Assembly: GCA_000634735.1 (NCBI GenBank)
Contig: JFLG01000085.1
Coordinates: 1 to 36,541, forward strand
Reading direction: 5' to 3'
DNA from: Prochlorococcus sp. scB241_528N17
GTDB lineage: Bacteria; Cyanobacteriota; Cyanobacteriia; PCC-6307; Cyanobiaceae
DNA length: 36,541 bases
The position numbers and the translations under genes were made by a program. This document shows, one piece after another, positions 33,203-36,541 of this stretch (the first letter of the stretch is position 1; each line of letters begins with the position of its first letter). The notes under the pieces are model-generated. The model was not told the origin of the DNA, did no database searches, and saw nothing but the letters and a program-made list of their open reading frames with translations.

Positions 33203-33294
33203 TTAGGAAGTGCTTAGCTGGTTAAATCAGAAAATCTGAATTAACTAAGTCGTCATGAGCTTGCCGTTGGGATACTGCAAGCTCTTTCAATTTT
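33203..33294 (+). ncRNA. Candidate small RNA with two hairpins and terminator
   Basis: In an intergenic stretch, two stems can be drawn. The first is CTTA...GTTAA-A-TCAGA, loop AAA, TCTGA-A-TTAAC-TAAG (33213-33249). The second is GAGCTTGC (33257-33264), a 12-base loop, GCAAGCTC (33277-33284), followed by TTTCAATTTT. A TATTAT -10 lies at 33191-33196, predicting a start near 33203 and an RNA of about 90 bases. No open frame fits. I cannot match it to a named sRNA. Confidence 0.6.
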
Positions 33295-33415
33295 AAAAAA
33301 ATGTATATAAACCAATCGACTATTAAATAATTTTCTATCAGATTAATTTTGAGTATTTGTAAAAATGCCAATAAATCAATTTATTGCTAAATAAAAAATA
33401 GTGATTCTAAAATGT

Positions 33416-33517
33416 ATGTCTTTAGATTTTATTCTCATACCCTCTTGCATTCTTATAATTCTTTTTTTATTGAATAGAGAAAATATTATCTACAAGAAAA
33501 ATCAAAAAGCTAAGTAA
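33416..33517 (+). CDS. One-helix microprotein, 33 residues
   Basis: ATG-started frame: SLDFILIPSCILIILFLLNR followed by ENIIYKKNQKAK. One hydrophobic helix and a basic tail. It is followed by the bidirectional hairpin at 33636. Weak evidence alone; the hairpin shared with the convergent small gene raises it slightly. Confidence 0.4.
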   Translation: MSLDFILIPSCILIILFLLNRENIIYKKNQKAK

Positions 33518-33635
33518 TTGCATTAATTAAAATGAGAAGGAAAATTAAGGATCACAATCTTCTTTATTGTCTATAAATAATATATTTAAAAAAAAGCTCG
33601 TTGCAAAATAGTATTAGATTGATAAGGTTTACAGA

Positions 33636-33656
33636 AAAATAGCCTAGCTATTTTTT
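33636..33656. terminator. Bidirectional hairpin terminator between two small genes
   Basis: AAAATAGC (33636-33643), loop CTA, GCTATTTT (33647-33654), with T-tract to 33656 on the plus strand and a matching T-run on the minus strand. It sits between convergent small frames at 33416 and 33664. Confidence 0.65.
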
Positions 33657-33663
33657 CTTAAAA

Positions 33664-33777
33664 TTAAGCTTTAAGTAATAAAATTTTTGACCAGTATTCT
33701 TTTGAACGATTTATTTGTTCTTGTTTTTCAATGCAATGAATGCAACTACATTTTTTTATTAATGATTTAGATTTCAT
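33664..33777 (-). CDS. Small Cys-cluster protein, 37 residues
   Basis: ATG-started frame. The peptide begins KSKSLIKKCSCIHCIEKQEQ and continues INRSKEYWSKILLLKA. CSCIHC (CxCxxC) near the start could bind a metal, and the rest is a charged helix. It ends just before the bidirectional terminator. No family is recognised. Confidence 0.5.
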   Translation of the reverse strand: MKSKSLIKKCSCIHCIEKQEQINRSKEYWSKILLLKA

Positions 33778-33891
33778 AGACTGCTGACTTTTACCTAAGA
33801 AAACACAAAGAGAGATGGATTTCAATAGTTAATTTTGTAAATAGATTTTTAAAATAACTTCTATATTATTAAACCTTTTTTAATCAAAGAT

Positions 33892-35088
33892 CTATATTTT
33901 ACTTGCTCGTTTAACTAGCAATAATGCCAATGTAATAGATAGAAAAACAGGGGCCCAAGCTGCTGCAAAAGGATTTAAAATCCCCTTTACCCCAAGGGAA
34001 CTTGAGAAAAAAGATAAAACATAATAACCAAATATTAGTAAAATACTAACGCCAAACCCTTGACTCTTAGATGATCTTGAAATTGATCTAACACCAATTC
34101 CACTGCCAATTAACCCAAAGACTAGGCAAGCTGCTGGAAGAGTAAATTTTTCTTGTATTCTTACTCTCATCTTTCTCGCTTCTTTTACATTTCCTGATTT
34201 TTGATAAAGTGCTTCTGCCATTTTTGCTTGTTTTAATGTCATATCATTAGCATCAGAGGGTACTTTAGCTAACTCCCTTGGCCCCTCTCCAAAAGGATAT
34301 TTATATCTCTTGAAATTAATAAAACTTACTGTTCCGTCATCTTGAGTGATCGTTAACCGACCATCATAAAAGATCCACATATTATTATTTTGATCAAATT
34401 CTCCTTTTTTTGCTTTAAGAGTTTGTTCAATACCTAGTCTTGAATAATCAATAAGAGTTACCTCTTCCATAAAATTATTTCGAAAAAACTTTGCATAAAA
34501 AATATGGGTTAAATTTTCATTACTTTTAGAAATCTGATTAGAAGAATCAATTTGTGAACCGTACCTAGAAAACATTATGTGCTTTCCCTCTTCCGAACTT
34601 AAGGCTGTTCCTAATGAAGATCTCATCGTATTTTCCGCAACTCTATTCGAAATAGGTACAAGACTATCATTAAAACTAAAGGTTATAAATGTCATTAATA
34701 ATGAAAGAAAAACAGCAGGTATAATAATTCTTATATTGGTAAATCCCAAACTCTTTAAAGCTGTCAATTCTGAATTAGAAGATAGTTTTCCATATGCAAG
34801 CAATGTAGCCAGAAGCATTGACATAGGAAAAGATAAGACAAGAAAACCAGGGAGTTTTAAGATTAGTATTTTTAATGCAATTTGAAGTGGTAATCCAAAT
34901 TCAACAATTTTCCTAACTAAATCGAACATAATTCCAACACTTAAGCTCACCGCAGTAAATGCTCCGATCGCAAACAACATCGGAGGCAGCAATTGACTAA
35001 TTAACCAACGATCTACAAGTGGGATTTTAATTATTAATTTATTCAACTCACTTTTTATCATCTTAAAAAACATAAAGTTAGACGCCAT
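33892..35088 (-). CDS. LptF/LptG-type (YjgP/YjgQ) permease
   Basis: A 398-residue protein from ATG 35088. LPPMLFAIGAFTAVSLSVGI begins the first of three N-terminal helices. GKLSSNSELTALKSLGFTNI is the cytoplasmic coupling block (E.TALKS.G). A long periplasmic beta domain (about 170-290) follows, with three C-terminal helices (AACLVFGLIGSGIGVRSISR onward). In proteobacteria LptF and LptG form the LPS-transport ABC permease with LptB. One YjgP/YjgQ protein is typical per cyanobacterial locus. It lies 10 bp after the upstream glycosyltransferase gene on the same strand, so a shared transcript is likely. A longer frame to 35157 would overlap the upstream gene and is rejected. Confidence 0.92.
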   Translation of the reverse strand: MASNFMFFKMIKSELNKLIIKIPLVDRWLISQLLPPMLFAIGAFTAVSLSVGIMFDLVRKIVEFGLPLQIALKILILKLPGFLVLSFPMSMLLATLLAYGKLSSNSELTALKSLGFTNIRIIIPAVFLSLLMTFITFSFNDSLVPISNRVAENTMRSSLGTALSSEEGKHIMFSRYGSQIDSSNQISKSNENLTHIFYAKFFRNNFMEEVTLIDYSRLGIEQTLKAKKGEFDQNNNMWIFYDGRLTITQDDGTVSFINFKRYKYPFGEGPRELAKVPSDANDMTLKQAKMAEALYQKSGNVKEARKMRVRIQEKFTLPAACLVFGLIGSGIGVRSISRSSKSQGFGVSILLIFGYYVLSFFSSSLGVKGILNPFAAAWAPVFLSITLALLLVKRASKI

Positions 35089-35098
35089 ATTCAAATAT

Positions 35099-36190
35099 TT
35101 AAATTGATTTCTTCCATACGAATGAACTACTAGCCAAATAATTCCAAGCATAAACAATTACTATTCCAGCAATCTGTGCTAAAAAAGTATCAGCCGATAT
35201 GTATTGATAGAAAGCTGTGGTTATGCCTATATTGGCAATTACAGGTAATGAGGCGACGATAAGAAATTTGAAAAGACCAATCAATAAAGCTGAGTTCTTT
35301 AACCTTTCAGAGCGAAAAGTTACCTGATTATTAATTAAAAAATTGGATGTTGCTGCAGATACTATTGCAAAAGGTAGTGCACTATAAAAGTTAATAAGAA
35401 GAATTTCTACTAAAAATGAAGAAATAAATAGTTGAACAAAAACACCAGAAATGCCAACTAGTCCAAAGCTTATAGCACTTCTTGGTAATAATCTTAAAGT
35501 CAGGTTATGAATAATTGAAACGAGAAAATCCCAAACTATAGCTATATCTAATTTTGAATCACCAAATTTTCTCTCCTTAAAAGTCAATGGAACCTCATTC
35601 ACCTTTAAGGTGCCCTTACTTAAAGCAAGTAATTCATACAAAAATTTAAATCCATTAATTTCGATTTTTCTAATAAATTTCTTAGTCATTTCTTTATCTA
35701 AACAAAAACATCCACTTAAATAATCTGTTAATTTTGAGTAATTTCTATGCAAAGATATACGTGCTAGCTTGTTAGAAATGTTTGATCCTAGAGTTCTTTT
35801 ATTTGATAATCCCTCTATTTTAGATGTATTAAGAAACCTGCTTCCAATAACAATATCAGATTTTTTTTTATCAATTACATCTAACATATCTAATACAAAA
35901 GAAGGATGATGTTGACCATCACCATCAAGAACTAATATATACTTCCCTTGAGCGAAAATTAAACCTTCTTTAATAGCACTAGATAGGCCAGACCTACCAA
36001 TTCTTGTGATCAACTTAATTCTTTTATTCAACTTCATATATTTATTTACCTCATCGGAAGTTCCATCTGGAGAATCATCATCAATAACTATAATTTCATA
36101 TTCAAAATCACTTACTAAGACAATTAAATTTTTTATTAGAGGTATTATATTTTGTAATTCATTAAATGTAGGTATGACTATCGATATCAT
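35099..36190 (-). CDS. GT2 glycosyltransferase (DPM1-like) fused to GtrA membrane domain
   Basis: A 363-residue protein. The N-terminal GT2 domain (about 1-225) has ISIVIPTFNELQNIIPLI, IIVIDDDSPDGTSDEV, YILVLDGDGQHHP (metal motif) and LSGCFCLDKE. These match polyprenol-phosphate mannosyl/glucosyltransferases. The C-terminal GtrA-like domain (about 240-360) has four hydrophobic helices, opening with ISFGLVGISGVFVQLFISSF, with NFLINNQVTFRSE in the loop. This fusion makes or flips polyprenyl-linked sugars for envelope glycans. It is followed by the LptF/G-type gene and is divergent from the GT87-like gene. Confidence 0.93.
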   Translation of the reverse strand: MISIVIPTFNELQNIIPLIKNLIVLVSDFEYEIIVIDDDSPDGTSDEVNKYMKLNKRIKLITRIGRSGLSSAIKEGLIFAQGKYILVLDGDGQHHPSFVLDMLDVIDKKKSDIVIGSRFLNTSKIEGLSNKRTLGSNISNKLARISLHRNYSKLTDYLSGCFCLDKEMTKKFIRKIEINGFKFLYELLALSKGTLKVNEVPLTFKERKFGDSKLDIAIVWDFLVSIIHNLTLRLLPRSAISFGLVGISGVFVQLFISSFLVEILLINFYSALPFAIVSAATSNFLINNQVTFRSERLKNSALLIGLFKFLIVASLPVIANIGITTAFYQYISADTFLAQIAGIVIVYAWNYLASSSFVWKKSI

Positions 36191-36259
36191 TACTTTAGAC
36201 TATTGAACCTAATTTATTTTATAGTATCTTAATGTAATGCTAAAAGAAATAAAATAAGG

Positions 36260-36541
36260 ATGAATACTATTAAAAAGGAAATCAAATGGGATAAATATAT
36301 CATTGCTCTTAGTCCTATTTTTCTTATTTTTTATATAAGCAATGAAACCTATGCTATTGACTATAGAGCCTTTTATTTAGCGGGAAAATCTGTACTAAAC
36401 AACCTGAATCCCTACTTAAATCATATCTCTTTAAGTAGTGATTTCTATGGGCCTATTAATTCTGAACTATCTAAATTTTCTGGGTGGAAATATCCACCAC
36501 TAGCTTCATATATTTTTACGCCTCTCGCAACTTTACCTTAT
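36260..36541 (+). CDS. GT87-like (DUF2029) glycosyltransferase, partial
   Basis: The frame is open to the window edge (94 residues). A basic start leads into a hydrophobic helix (YIIALSPIFLIFYIS). Then AIDYRAFYLAGKSVLNNLNP and GWKYPPLASYIFTPLATLPY follow. These are the N-terminal blocks of membrane GT87 mannosyltransferases, where the DYRAFY Asp is the likely catalytic region. It is divergent from the GT2 gene, consistent with a polyprenyl-sugar-using envelope glycan locus. The AAGG directly touching the ATG is too close for a normal RBS, so the exact start is uncertain. Confidence 0.8.
   Translation, partial: MNTIKKEIKWDKYIIALSPIFLIFYISNETYAIDYRAFYLAGKSVLNNLNPYLNHISLSSDFYGPINSELSKFSGWKYPPLASYIFTPLATLPY

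Noticed and set aside
33203..33294. Named cyanobacterial sRNAs (Yfr1, Yfr2-type, 6S)
   Set aside because: I could not see the conserved Yfr1 or Yfr2 motifs, and the size and flanking genes do not fit 6S RNA; it is left unnamed.
35089..35157. Longer N-terminus of the LptF/G-type permease
   Set aside because: It would overlap 59 bp of the GT2-GtrA gene and adds non-conserved residues; ATG 35088 follows that gene's stop by 10 bp.
1..36541. Genomic island with phage or transposon origin
   Set aside because: No integrase, transposase, IS ends or tRNA-fragment repeat were seen. The only tRNA (9349) is intact and lies among housekeeping genes.

Overview
The window looks like a stretch of a high-light-adapted Prochlorococcus chromosome, or a very close picocyanobacterial relative. 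The base composition is strongly AT-rich, intergenic gaps are very short, Shine-Dalgarno sites are mostly weak and TTG/GTG starts are common. The content fits too: high-light-inducible proteins (HLIPs), plant-type ferredoxin, a photosystem II S4-domain protein, acyl-lipid desaturases and many tiny one-helix membrane proteins. No transposase, integrase, phage gene, CRISPR array or rRNA was seen. The species call rests on gene content and style, not on a database search.

Left part (1-12.7 kb) is mostly conserved housekeeping. It holds a partial methyltransferase, truB, a SpoIID-like wall protein, rnz, a lumenal pentapeptide protein, petF, prmA, serA, a photosystem II S4-domain pair and tRNA-Val(GAC). 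A membrane methyltransferase-like protein overlapping an FMN-binding oxidase-like protein follows, then DoxX. A photolyase-related protein whose two domains appear to be in reversed order closes this part. RNase Z and a tRNA without an encoded CCA are consistent with each other.

Middle part (12.7-22.7 kb) starts with a stand-alone NAD-ligase adenylation-like domain divergent from the photolyase-like gene. It continues with an SDR oxidoreductase, murD, a pirin, a DUF1643/DUF2214 overlapping pair, a GAF protein with a C-terminal Cys cluster, an HI0933-type flavoprotein and an EamA transporter.

Right-middle part (22.7-33.8 kb) is gene-sparse in the usual sense but packed with proteins of 30-110 residues, mostly one-helix or Cys-containing. 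Among them are two different fatty acid desaturases and three HLIPs, two of which overlap. Several perfect hairpin terminators support transcription. A structured intergenic element near 33.2 kb looks like a small RNA with its own promoter and an overlapping palindrome. This zone reads as an accessory light- and membrane-stress neighbourhood.

Right end (33.9-36.5 kb) holds envelope genes: an LptF/LptG-type permease, a GT2-GtrA fusion glycosyltransferase and, divergent from them, the start of a GT87-like glycosyltransferase. No clear new multi-gene defence or biosynthetic system is visible. The best leads are the permuted photolyase, the altered mini-ligase, the sRNA candidate, the C33 tRNA and the paired microprotein families.
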